Below are positions 1 through 10,009 of a stretch of 64,000 bases of DNA, piece after piece. This stretch comes from Chondrus crispus (lineage: Eukaryota; Rhodophyta; Florideophyceae; Gigartinales; Gigartinaceae). The translations under genes and the position numbers were made by a program. The stretch's first letter is position 1. Each line of letters starts with the position of its first letter. The notes below the pieces were generated by a model. It did not search any database and was not told the origin of the DNA. It saw only the letters and a list, made by a program, of their open reading frames with translations. The stretch covers positions 1 to 64,000 of the forward strand of contig NW_005179262.1 of the NCBI RefSeq assembly GCF_000350225.1. Reading direction: 5' to 3'.

Positions 1-193
1 AAGGGATGGATGGGAACGGGACAGCGCCCAGGGGTGGGAAAAAGAGCTACTGTAAGGTCGAGGGTAGCGGGCCGGCGCAGTGGGACCTGCGCGGGCTGGG
101 TGCTCAAAAAACAAGGTAGACTGCGGCGGTGGGGTGTAGGAAGAAATGGAAAGGAAGGGGGAGATGAAAAGGGAATGGGGGTTGGGAGGGGAC

Positions 194-475
194 TCAGATG
201 CCCTGCAGGGTCTCGTTGATCTCTTCGGGGTCCTGCTGCAGGCTCTAGATATCGTCTTTAAAGGCCTTCATCTGCTTCTCGTTGCCGACGTTAAAGCTGG
301 CGTCCTCCAGGACGTCGAGCTGGCTCTGGTTGACGACGACCCTCGTCTCGTAGCTTGCGATCTTCTGCTTGAGGCGGGTGGCGTTGGGCATGTGGGCCTT
401 GGCGACGTTGATGTTCTTGTCGTTGCGGGCCTTGATGGCGAGCCGGGCCTCGCCGCGGCGCTCCTCCTCGAAGCC
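194..475 (-). pseudogene. Possible SNF7/CHMP-family exon relic
   Basis: On the minus strand 94 codons run from a stop at 476-478 to a TGA at 194-196, broken by one in-frame TAG at 245-247. The peptide is highly charged and helical (EARLAIKARNDKNINVAKAH near its start, then LKQKIASYETRVVVNQSQLD). It ends with an acidic tail ending in INETLQGI. This resembles the helical core and tail of ESCRT-III SNF7/CHMP proteins, but the likeness is by eye only. There is no start codon. The upstream stop sits in a TAG|G context that could be a splice acceptor, so this may be a 3' exon or a fragment cut by the neighbouring hAT element. Positions 1-193 show nothing I can call. Confidence 0.3.
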
Positions 476-580
476 CTACCCCTTAAACAAGGAAGCTATG
501 TGCCTCCGCCCGTGTGCCACTCGCTGCAAACGAAACATGTACAGATAAAGTTTGATGCGTGTAAGACTTTTATTCGAGCA

Positions 581-2758
581 TCAATCCGACTCAACTTCAG
601 ACACTTCCCCCTCCATATTTGCCTCTGCGTTAGCGAGTTCTGGTAAAGTAGAGGTTGGTGTGAAGGTTGAGGATGGTTCAGTATGCATATGTAACTCGTA
701 GTTCTCATGCATCTGCATGACATTATCTAGATTTTCCGTCTTGATACGCGATCTCCGTTGGTTAACTATAATGCCATCAACAGAGAAGGAACGTTCGTTG
801 TCCACCTGCGATCCCGGAATAGCAAGAAACGCGGTTGCCAAAATAAATACATGAGGATAAATGTCCCTCTTCCTACCAAACCATCCCATGGCATCCCCGA
901 ACGAATTATTCCCATCGTATTTGTCTGTCCTAAATCGCATTAGTTCAGACTTCATCATTTTCTTGACGTCTTCATCGCGCTTGTCTACTCCACTTGCGTT
1001 GAAAAAAGGGTTGATAGAATCTGTACCTTCAGTCCCGTCGGCATCAGGAACGTCGAGCTCACCCCCTCTCGACTTCGTCTCCTCATTAAAGATCGCGACT
1101 AAGTAATCTACAATGGTAACGTCGTACGTAGCGATCAACGCTTTTCCATGTGCAACACTCATGCTCGAGAGAAGAATTTTCAGACACTTGAATCGAGGGT
1201 CGAGCATTAATGCTATCATAGAGTGCCCACGAGATAAACAATTCTGCGAGATACGATCCTCCTCGAAAAAGGCGCGGAGGGATTTCTTCAAAGTCTTCGA
1301 AACATCCTCACTAACTCTCTTTGCCCATGTGTGCAGCTCACCCTCCAACACTGACTCCTCCTCCTGTTGCAACACAACTCCAGCACCCTCCGTGTAATTA
1401 ACTTTGTATGAATCTAGAAGTGTAAAGCAAAGGGCAATTGCGTCGGACAAACCCCATTTTCGTGATCTTTGGTTTTGTACACATGCCTTTATGATAGGCC
1501 CCATCTGCTCCGTCGCCGCCTTCACAATCGCCCAATCTGCGTTTGATGGGTCTCGGTGGCTGTTGCTGTAATTATTGGGATCGGCATAGCAGGCATGTAC
1601 TGCTTCACGATATGCAAGCATTTGGCTAAACATAATAAATACAGAACCGAAGCGTGTCTTAACCGGAGTATAGAGCTGAACAGGGCGAAGACCTACCTTT
1701 CGACAGGCTGCATGCCACATCTGATTTCCTTTGCCAGACTTCTTAGTCCAGGTAATAGCGAGCTGTAGTTTCTTCTGGACTTGTCTCAGATTGACGACAT
1801 CGAAATTACTGCAGTGGTCTTCTGATAGAGCTCGACGGCATATTGAACTCATTATGTGTGCCCAACAATCACCCTTATAGACACAGTATATGTCGAGGGC
1901 TCCACAACAAACGATCCCCTGCAGTTCTCGTGAACATGTATTCAAGTTAGCTCCACCATCCGTTACGTATGCCACAATCTTGTCTTTGATGTTGAACTCG
2001 TCGAGAACATCCGTGAGATGCAGGGCTATCTGTGATCCAGAAGTCGAATCCATCTTGATCATTCGCAGGTAGCGAGTACGTCGCTGTAAGGAATCATCAA
2101 TCCAATAGGCGATAACCGAGAAAATGTCTTGGCAGCCGCGGGTCATCCAGAGGTCGAAAGAGATAGAAACAAATCTTGCACTCCTGAGGTCGGCGACTAC
2201 AGAGTCTTTAGTCTGCTTGGCCAAGGCCGGGAGCATGACCTCTGTAAACTTTTTACGGGAAGGGAGAGAAAGACGAGGATCAATGTCACCCAAAAGCTTC
2301 CTCATCCACACACAGTCAACTACTGAAAACGGTCGGAGAGACTTGCAGCAAACTAATATCATGTTGCGGATCAGATTCTTCTGCATATCACTTGTTGCTG
2401 CATACGGAGTGGCCTTGAAATGAATTCGAAGATCACTTATCTTCTTGTTCTTCTTCAGACGGTTCGCATTGGTTCCATGCAGATTAGCGACATATGCCGC
2501 ATACAGGGATTTGTGCTTTACATTAACGTGATTGATAAGAGAGGAACTTCCATTCTTCCTTTTATACGCCATCTTCGTTTTGCATAGGGAGCAGCACAAT
2601 GCGACAGAATCTGCAGTCATGTCCACTGCCGTATCGTAAAAGGCCCAGATTGGTGCTTTCTTTGTGCCAGCAGATCCGTCGAGCCATGCAGTGGCATTCG
2701 CAAATAATGCGTCATGGCCAGGAGGAGCCTCCGAAGAAACGTTTGTGCTCGTTTCCAT
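581..2758 (-). CDS. hAT-superfamily transposase (BED finger type)
   Basis: This intact ORF of 725 aa starts at the ATG at 2758; the frame is open further up only from a GTG. It encodes a cut-and-paste DNA transposase. Near the N-terminus is a BED-type zinc finger (CSLCKTKMAYK...INHVNVKH, a C2..H..H pattern). The centre has the hAT catalytic core: VSISFDLWMTRG with the first acidic residue, then VTDGGANL, then CWAHIMS where the family usually has C..H. The C-terminus carries the hAT dimerisation region (AIPGSQVDNERSFSVDG, then NQRRSRIKTENLDNVMQMHE). Length is normal for the family. It lies alone, with noncoding sequence rich in subterminal repeats upstream. The ORF is uninterrupted, unlike its neighbours, so it is either recent or under selection. 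The superfamily call is firm; activity is not shown. Confidence 0.9.
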   Translation of the reverse strand: METSTNVSSEAPPGHDALFANATAWLDGSAGTKKAPIWAFYDTAVDMTADSVALCCSLCKTKMAYKRKNGSSSLINHVNVKHKSLYAAYVANLHGTNANRLKKNKKISDLRIHFKATPYAATSDMQKNLIRNMILVCCKSLRPFSVVDCVWMRKLLGDIDPRLSLPSRKKFTEVMLPALAKQTKDSVVADLRSARFVSISFDLWMTRGCQDIFSVIAYWIDDSLQRRTRYLRMIKMDSTSGSQIALHLTDVLDEFNIKDKIVAYVTDGGANLNTCSRELQGIVCCGALDIYCVYKGDCWAHIMSSICRRALSEDHCSNFDVVNLRQVQKKLQLAITWTKKSGKGNQMWHAACRKVGLRPVQLYTPVKTRFGSVFIMFSQMLAYREAVHACYADPNNYSNSHRDPSNADWAIVKAATEQMGPIIKACVQNQRSRKWGLSDAIALCFTLLDSYKVNYTEGAGVVLQQEEESVLEGELHTWAKRVSEDVSKTLKKSLRAFFEEDRISQNCLSRGHSMIALMLDPRFKCLKILLSSMSVAHGKALIATYDVTIVDYLVAIFNEETKSRGGELDVPDADGTEGTDSINPFFNASGVDKRDEDVKKMMKSELMRFRTDKYDGNNSFGDAMGWFGRKRDIYPHVFILATAFLAIPGSQVDNERSFSVDGIIVNQRRSRIKTENLDNVMQMHENYELHMHTEPSSTFTPTSTLPELANAEANMEGEVSEVESD

Positions 2759-3106
2759 GGTCTCTGATGAGGGGATTAGGGACCCCTTCCTGTGGCGTCG
2801 GTAATGCCTCCACTCGCGCACCGCTCCCTGTATATTATTAGTTTTGACTGTTTTCGTGGATATCCGTGTGCGGTTTTTGGGGTTTTGCGCGGATAATCCG
2901 ACAAACCGTGTTTCAAAAATATGTCAATACGGATAATCCGGGAAACCGCTTTACGTGCTATGCGATCAACGGTTTTTTTGGGAAACCGTATCCATTTTCG
3001 AAATTGTAATATCGCGGATATCCTAAAACCGCTCGAGTCCAAAATGACACAGGGATAGCATTTATCTATCCATGGATAGTGTCCAAAGGGGTATCCGCGC
3101 ACCATT
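2759..3106. repeat. hAT 5' subterminal region with clustered CGGATAATCC and AAACCG motifs
   Basis: Between the transposase start and the adjoining LTR are repeated short motifs: GGATATCCG at 2858, GGATAATCCG at 2891 and 2931, GCGGATATCC at 3013, and AAACCG or its complement at least six times. Clusters of short subterminal transposase-binding motifs are typical of hAT elements (the Ac motif AAACGG is the classic case). I could not pair terminal inverted repeats or an 8 bp target duplication, so the element ends are undefined. The right boundary is inferred from where LTR sequence begins. Confidence 0.5.
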
Positions 3107-4285
3107 GGTCCGGACCCTCACCCCATATCACCACATGATACGTGTAAATTCTCAGATTTTGGGGTTCTGGGGACGAAAGTGGACTTTTGGAGGGTTATGC
3201 AAATTTGCATAAATGCCGAAATTTTGCATTTGGCCCGAACCGTTATGGGGCTACACAGGCAATACTGCAAATCTATTGGGTGTCAGTTCGAGTGCTGCAA
3301 TTCTATTGGTCTGTTATTGTCCACTTATTTCCCGTTATGCTGGTGATATATCTTGAATGATCGGTATACGTTTTAATTACATCATTTCGGCGGTTTCAAG
3401 TTGTTCACCATGGTTGTAATGGGTAATTACGGGTGGCCTTGGCGCTGGACACTTGTGTGCGGTGTACACATGTACACGTCGCCAGGTTGCTGCGTGTACG
3501 TACACTTGTACACGTCGCCTACATACGGTCCGGCTCGTGTCCGAGCACAGTACATGTGAATTAAAAGTACAACAAGTATTTCTCGCATGAGACATGTACT
3601 TACGTGAGTATTCAGTGTACGCGTCACGCTGTATGCGACCCTTGCATCAGCATGCGCCGTTGTACTACACTCTCGTCAGCATGCGACGTTGTACTGTGCT
3701 CTCGTTATGGTGCGCCGTTGGATGCAAGTTGATGACAGTACTCGTGTGATTCACATCGGATATCACGTGAGATGTGTAGAAAGTCTGGAGACACATTGTT
3801 GCTACCCATCATAGTTGTCTGGCAGTGTGTACCGAAATTAGTAAGGTACGAAACAAGGGCATGTATGGGGACTGAGATATGACAGGACTTTGCGTTGTTG
3901 GAAATAGAGAGATGCCAAGTTGTTCATTGTGCAAGAATATATTCTGTCATGTCTGGATGCAGATTAGTAAGGTGTGAAACGATTGCATGCATACGGCCAT
4001 GGTTTACAGTCACTCGAAATGTGTAGAAACTGTTGTGCACTGATAGTCAATAGATAATTCGTAAGGTGGAAATAGAACAGTGTGGACGGGCCAGAAGAGG
4101 ACCGCGCTTGGTCGCGCATATGGTGAGTACGGTTTACCAGGTGCCAAAGTAATGGGATAGTGTAACACTCAAAGTGTATAAGTATCGCCGAAAGACGGCT
4201 CCAAGTAAACCTCGGTACCAACTCCTTCACTCACACACATCAACCTGCCCTCCTTCTTTCCCTTGCCGCTCCGAACCTACCATTA
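3107..4285 (+). repeat. LTR-A copy 1 (copia), 5'-truncated
   Basis: This is homologous to the complete 1.25 kb LTR-A copies but lacks their first ~75 bp; similarity begins at GGTCCGGACC. It ends CTACCATTA directly against the primer-binding site. It contains the 18 bp palindrome TTATGCAAATTTGCATAA (3195-3212), short palindromes of the GTGTACGTACAC type, repeated TTAGTAAGG-type motifs, and a TATA element near the 3' end. Long ORFs inside it are repeat shadows. Confidence 0.9.
4172..4190 (+). promoter_or_regulatory. LTR-A core promoter (TATA)
   Basis: GTGTATAAGTATCGCC lies about 105 bp before the LTR 3' end. The core TATAAGTA(T/G)CGCC recurs at the equivalent place in every LTR-A copy and also in the otherwise different LTR-B copies (complement at 30721-30737, 39544-39560 and around 42637). 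Such conservation between two LTR families suggests the retrotransposon core promoter. The start site itself is not visible from sequence. Confidence 0.55.
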
Positions 4286-4299
4286 GGTTATGGGCCCAG
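4286..4299 (+). other. Primer-binding site, internal initiator-Met tRNA type
   Basis: GGTTATGGGCCCAG directly follows the LTR end. Its complement CTGGGCCCATAACC is the anticodon arm of eukaryotic initiator-Met tRNA, not the tRNA 3' end. Drosophila copia has the same site and is primed by a half tRNA cut in the anticodon loop. Other copies: 28959-28972 and 37782-37795 (one mismatch, CTGGGCCCATATCC) and 42518-42530 (LTR-B element). Confidence 0.85.
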
Positions 4300-4660
4300 T
4301 CCCTCGCTGTCGTTTCACTCCATGAGTCTGTCGTTGTCGTTCCGTTGTTTCTCCCGTCGTTGTCGCTGTCGTTTTCGCTGCCGTTTCTCGTCGTTGTTTC
4401 CGCTGGTATTCTCGCTGTCGTTGTCGCTCTCGTTCTTGCCGTCGTTCTTGGTTTTGGTTTTCGCTGCTGCTGTCGTTCTTGCTCTGTTGTGTGAATTGGT
4501 TTGGTCATCGCCCCCGCTGTCTTCGTTGTCTTCGTTCTTGGTTTGGCTTTCGTTCTTGCTGTGGTTCTTTCTGCTGTCTCTGTCTTTGGTCTTCGTCTTC
4601 GTTTCCGCTCCCGCTCCCGCTACCGCCGTCGTCGTCAATCTCGCATTTGGTTTTTCTTCG
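4300..4660 (+). repeat. Low-complexity copia leader (CGTTGTCG-rich)
   Basis: Transcribed leader between primer site and zinc-finger gene, made of CGTTGTCG, CTGTCGTT and TCTTCGTT units. It gives long spurious ORFs on both strands (Ser/Leu/Val-rich forward, Arg/Gln/Asn-rich reverse). The two other full copies have the same tract at 28600-28958 and 37423-37781 with many indels, so the reading frames are not kept. That argues against coding and for a structural or spacer role. Confidence 0.7.
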
Positions 4661-4667
4661 TTCTCTC

Positions 4668-5339
4668 ATGCAAAGTAAGTTTTGAGTTTCTTTCCATTTC
4701 CTACACATCTAAGTGATTGTCTTTGCACGTTTTGGTGGTTCTTAAGAGCAATAATTCCAAAATCTGTTACTGACGATTATCTTCATATTCCTTATTGTGA
4801 ATACCTGCTTTTACGGGGTTGTGGTAGATCTGGAATTAGTACCGGTGCGCTCTGCGCCTGGGAAGCTGGTCACCGGTCGAACGGTTCGGACATCGGAGGT
4901 CGTATCCGTTGAGGTGCTTGAGCCTGAGGATCAAACTTCGCCTCGGCTCGCGCTTCCGGGTCCCTCCTCGAGTACCGCACCTTATAGGATTCCTCGTATT
5001 CCGCGCTCTGTTCCCGCACCAATAAAGAAAACAACGCATCGACTTTCTGCTCGGAAAGCGGCTGTTCTCGCGGATAAGCAGTTCAAGCGTGAGCGCAAGA
5101 GGAATCGTAAGGTGTGCCCGCGGTATAAGCGATATTGTAAAGTGTGCGGCGTTAGTGGCAATAGTGCGAAGGCCTTTTACGACCACATTCAGTCTAGGTC
5201 TCATCGCATTCAAGTTGCCAACGCTAAGGAGACTCCGCGTTGTATCCCTTGCAATCGCGTGTTTGAGTCTCACGGGCACCTGAAGTGCCACGAGAACGGT
5301 GCCGCACACTTAAAGGTAGTTTGTGAACAGAATAGTTAG
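4668..5339 (+). CDS. Copia-borne two-finger C2H2 zinc-finger protein (spliced model)
   Basis: The open frame 4797-5339 (180 codons) has no ATG anywhere; it opens at GTG. An ATG at 4668 (ATGCAAA) is followed by GTAAGT at 4675, and TAG at 4825-4827 precedes the frame. Removing 4675-4827 (153 nt) joins ATG CAA A to AT CTG in frame, giving 172 aa. Donor, acceptor and frame are kept in the other two copies. In the unspliced numbering the C-terminal half has two fingers, C114-C117-H130-H136 and C149-C152-H165-H171, both C-X2-C-X12-H-X5-H, the U1/JAZ-like RNA- or dsRNA-binding spacing. A basic stretch (KQFKRERKRNRK) precedes them. It lies between leader and gag on the same strand, so it is an extra gene of this copia lineage. 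A nucleic-acid-binding role is inference; splicing is a model. Confidence 0.75.
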
Positions 5340-5511
5340 GGAATTCATCCAAATAAATTCACATATCTGTTCGCAAATTTCTCCTAGTGCAACTTTATAG
5401 TAATCATATCGAACTTCTTAGACGGGTGGGCTTGCCATTGTGTTGACTATCGGTTAACGGCTTGCGATCCCCGAACGGATTTTCGAATACTTGAAGTTTA
5501 TTTGCACTAAA

Positions 5512-8500
5512 ATGGAAGATCAAGGAGGACGAGGATCCATCAGAATCGACAAACTGACGGACTCCAACTTCTACGTGTGGAAGCAGAAAATGCAACTTCT
5601 GCTTGCTCTACGTGATGTTGACCAATACATCGTTGAGGGAAGAGTTCCGAGTGAGGAACGCACGGAAGAGCGTAAGAAGTGGATCAGAGGTGACAGTAAA
5701 GCTAAAGCACTGATTGGTCTCTCCCTATCAGATGAGCATCTTGAGCATGTACGTGATGTTGATACTGCTCATGAGATGTGGGAAGCTATTGTCAACGTGT
5801 TTGAGAGGCACACTTTGCTGAACAAACTAGCTGCACGTCGTGAGTTCTACACTGTGAAGATGCTTTCCGGTGAAAAGGTGCTTGCATACATCAATCGTGT
5901 CAAGCAGCTGGCAGCCATCCTCAAGTCAATGAGCGTAAACATCGATGACAAGGAGATGGCCATGGCAGTGCTCAACGGTCTGCCTGCCCGTTTCGAGGCT
6001 CTCATCGTTGCACTTGATGCTCTCGGTAATGAGGAAAAGTTATTCAGTTTGGACTTTGTGAAAAGTCGTCTGCTGCAGGAAGAGCAACGAGTGAACATGA
6101 AGTCTAGCTCCTCACAGACATCGGCTCTTGTTAATCATGCCCCGAACAATCGGGACATAAACGATTAAAATGCACAAACTGCGGGCATACAGGCCATACG
6201 GCAACCCGCTGCTGGGGAAAGGAGTTGAATGGCCGTCGCCCGGCTCCTCCTAGCACATATAAACGGCGTGTGTCTCAGCGGAAACAATCTGCATTTGTCA
6301 CACAGAAACCTGATCCCGACATGGTTGTAAACAGCGTCGACTTCACATGTCTGATGTCGAAAGCTTCGCACACGAACGATCTGGAGATGTCGCCTTCGTG
6401 GCTCGTAGATTCAGCTTGTACAGCTCATATTACATATGACCGATCTTTGTTTGCGACGTATGAGCCACTTGAATCCGCCTCTGTTCAGATGGGAACCAAG
6501 GCTAGTGCAAAGGTTGCCGGCCGTGGTGACATTCACTTGAAGTTAAATGTAAATGGCCGCATCGAACCGTGCAAGTTGACGGATGTATTGCACGTTCCGG
6601 ACTTTGCGTTCTCTCTGCTCTCTGTCAGTCGAATGACTGAACTTGGACTAAAAGTTGGGTTCGAAAATGGAAAATGCATGGTCAGGCGAGGCTCAACCGT
6701 AGTGGCGACTGCGACATTGGTTGGAGAACTTTACGTTCTCGACATCGTCAGTGACATCGGATCTGCACATGCTGCCACTCTGCAAACGTGGCATGAGCGA
6801 TTTGCACATGTGCATTCTCAAGGTATTGCTTCGATGATTCGTAACAAGGTGGTAAGTGGAGTCAAAGTACTTGGTAATGAGGCTAACAAAATCAACAATA
6901 CTGACAATGATTGCATCTCTGAAAAATGTTCTGCGTGCGTCTACGGCAAAGCCACTCGATCTGTGATCCCAAAAGAGCGGTTCTCGAGGCGGGCATACTT
7001 CTGTGTAGACTTAGTTCACTCTGATGTTTGTGGCCCCTTAGAGGTGCAGTCCATTGGTGGTGCCAAGTACTTCATTACCTTCATAGATGATCACTCAAAC
7101 TGGTCAGTAGTGTACCCTATGCACCATAAATCAGAAGCATTTGAACGATACAAACTGTTTGCACAACTTTCTCAGACTCACACTGGTCGCAAGATCAAAG
7201 TGCTTCGCACCGATCGAGCTGGTGAGTATCTGTCTACGGAGTTTAAGTCTTTTCTGATTGCAAATGGTACTCAGCATCAAATGACGACCGCGTACACACC
7301 GGAGCAAAATGGCGTCGCCGAGCGACTGAACAGAACTTTGGTAAACTTGGTGCGCTCCATGCTAGCGCACAAGAAAGTTACAAAGGGGTTCTGGGCAGAA
7401 GCACTTGCCAATGTAGTGTACGTTCGAAATCGAGTCACGTCACGTGCCATTCCCCCCAAGATGACCCATACCACTTATGGATGAAATCTGTGCCAAATGT
7501 TGGTCATTTGCGTGTTTTCGGTTCAAAGCGTTGGTATACATTACCAAAACACAACATCCAGAAACTTGACGCCCGTGCAAAGGAGGCAATGTTTCTGGGG
7601 TATGCTGAAAATACGAAAGCTTACAAGTTGTGGGATGGTGATTTGCACAAAGTGATCGTATCCAGAGATGTTACTTTTGACGAGTCCACGGGAGGCAAAT
7701 CTGGTGAACCGATGGGTACAAACGAGGAGGCTACAACTGATGATGACACAATCAACTTGAACATCGATGAGGAAGTTGCAGAAAATGATGCAGTGGCATC
7801 AGAAGCATCATCGCCGGATGAACAACAAGACTCTGATGAATCCTCCAACTCCTCCCCAACTGCAGGGGAGGACGAAACCACCGAAACAGTTGAGCAACAC
7901 GTAGTTGAGGAAGAAACGATTGATCTGCCAACTAATCTCCGTCGGTCCACTCGCGTTCGCAAAACGCCTGGGGCGTGGTGGGAGCAGCTTTGGTGACTGC
8001 TGGACTCCTTAGCCACGCCCATGTGATAACGGAAATTCCAAACTCGTACAAGCAAGCTATGGATTCTCCAAAAGCTCGCTTCTGGCAGAAGGGCATCGAC
8101 AAAGAACTTGCTTCACAACACAAAAACAAAATATGGTCACTTGTTCCAAGATCTCAAGCATCAAACGTCCTGACGTCCAGGTGGGTTTTCGGAGTGAAGC
8201 AACTTCCTGACGAGTCCGGAAAGTTAGTCGAAACTGCAAAGGGACGTCTTGTGGCACGAGGCTTTCAACAAGTAGAAGGCATCGATTACACTGAGACTTT
8301 CGCCCCTGTCATCAAGTTCACAACTATCCGTCTGCTGCTGGCACTGGTTGCGCACTTTGACCTTGAGCTGCATCAAATGGACGTGGTGACTGCCTTCCTC
8401 AACGGTGAACTTCACGAAGAAATCTACATGGAGCAACCTGAAGGATGCATCGACAAAGTCAAACCTGATTCGGTGTGTAAACTTCTGAAAGCAATCTATG

Positions 8501-8747
8501 GTCTTAAGCAAGCCCATCGCCAATGGCATAGTAAGATCGATGAGTTTCTGATCACTGAACTTGGTTTCAACACTACACACAGCGACCCATGTCTTTACAT
8601 TCGACGTCAAGGCAATGTCATCATGATTATCGCGTTGTACGTGGACGATCTGCCGCGTTGTACGTGGACGATCTGCTGCTAGCTGGAAGTGACTTGGAGG
8701 CCATATTATGGATGAAAAATGAACTCAACAAACGATTCGATATGAAA
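5512..8747 (+). pseudogene. Copia gag-pol copy 1, frameshifted
   Basis: The start is taken at the internal ATG (MEDQGGRG), where copia gag homology begins. The Gag (UBN2-like) part ends at a frameshift near 6166 (one base lost relative to copies 2 and 3), just before the zinc knuckle. Protease D (DSA) is near 6408, the integrase is open to a second frameshift near 7468, a third lies near 7981, and RT is reached by 8677. The RT catalytic motif YVDD is followed by a 23 bp tandem duplication (8632-8654 repeated at 8655-8677) that shifts the frame. Pol stops at TGAAA (8743-8747), where an inverted LTR begins. The missing RNase H half is in the minus orientation beyond that LTR. Confidence 0.9.
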
Positions 8748-9998
8748 TAATGGTAGGTTCGGAGGGGCAAGAGAAAGAAGGAGGGCAGGTTGATGTGTGT
8801 GAGTGAAGGAGTTGGTACCGAGGTTTACTTGGAGCCGTCTTTCGGCGATACTTATACACTTTGAGTGTTACACTATCCCATTACTTTGGCACCTGGTAAA
8901 CCGTACTCACCATATGCGCGACCAAGCGCGGTCCTCTTCTGGCCCGTCCACACTGTTCTATTTCCACCTTACGAATTGACTATTGACTATCAGTGCACAA
9001 CAGTTTCTACACATTTCGAGTGACTGTAAACCGTGGCCCTATACATGCAATCGTTTCACACCTTACTAATCTGCATCCAGACATGACAGAATATATTCTT
9101 GCACAATGAACAACTTGGCATCTCTCTATTTCCAACAACGCAAAGTCCTGTCATATCTCAGTCCCCATACATGCCCTTGTTTCGTACCTTACTAATTTCG
9201 GTACACACTGCCAGACAACTATGACGGGTAGCAACAATGTGCATCCAGACTTTCTACACATCTCACGTGATATCCGATGTGAATCACACGAGTACTGTCA
9301 TCAACTTGCATCCAACGGCGCACCATAACGAGAGCACAGTACAACGTCGCATGCTGACGAGAGTGTAGTACAACGGCGCATGCTGATGCAAGGGTCGCAT
9401 ACAGCGTGACGCGTACACTGAATACTCACGTAAGTACATGTCTCATGCGAGAAATACTTGTTGTACTTTTAATTCACGTGTACTGTACTCGGACACGAGC
9501 CGGACCGTATGTAGGCGACGTGTACAAGTGTACGTACACGCAGCAACCTGGCAATGTGTACATTTGTACACCGCACACAAGTGTCCAGCGCCAAGGCCAC
9601 CCGTAATTACCCATTACAACCATGGTGAACAACTTGAAACCGCCGAAATGATGTAATTAAAACGTATACCGATCATTCAAGATATATCACCAGCATGACC
9701 GCAAATCAGTGGACAATAACAGACCAATAGAATTGCAGCATTAGACCTGAGGGCCAATAGATTTGCAGTATTGCCTGTGTAGCCCCATAACGGTTCGGGC
9801 CAAATGCAAAATTTCGGTATTTATGCAAATTTGCATAACCCTCCAAAAGTCCACTTTCGTCCCCAGAACCCCAAAATCTGAGAATTTACACGTATCATGT
9901 GGTGATATAGGGTGAAGGTCCGGACCGTCGAGTCATGTACACGTGTCGCTCGATTTTGCACTTTCCGGATAACAGCACGTGGTCGCACATTTGCAATA
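8748..9998 (-). repeat. LTR-A copy 2 (1,251 bp), inverted
   Basis: This complete LTR reads on the minus strand from TATTGCAAATG to CTACCATTA. Its outer (CATTA) end is fused to pol at TGAAA|TAATGG, and its inner end is followed on the minus strand side by the polypurine tract and RNase H. The octamer-like palindrome is at 9821-9838. Orientation opposite to the gag-pol at 5512-8747 shows the inversion. Confidence 0.9.
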
Positions 9999-10009
9999 CC
10001 TCCCCTCGA
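9999..10009 (-). other. Copia polypurine tract
   Basis: TCGAGGGGAGG on the minus strand, directly before the LTR start TATTG. Identical tracts precede the LTRs at 23262, 32089 and 44278. This is the expected plus-strand primer and helps fix the LTR 5' end. Confidence 0.75.

Noticed and set aside
3050-3075. CAGGGATAG as an Ac-like hAT terminal repeat
   Set aside because: It points the wrong way for the right end of this element, and no partner was found at the left end.
3377-3627. 60-110 aa ORFs inside LTR-A (also near 9406, 23604, 29631, 38454, 41071, 44622)
   Set aside because: They recur only because the LTR recurs, overlap on both strands, and lie in LTR sequence full of palindromes and short repeats.
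4227-4708. Arg/Gln/Asn-rich and Leu/Val/Ser-rich ORFs on both strands of the copia leader
   Set aside because: They come from CGTTGTCG-type simple repeats; frames differ between copies because of indels.
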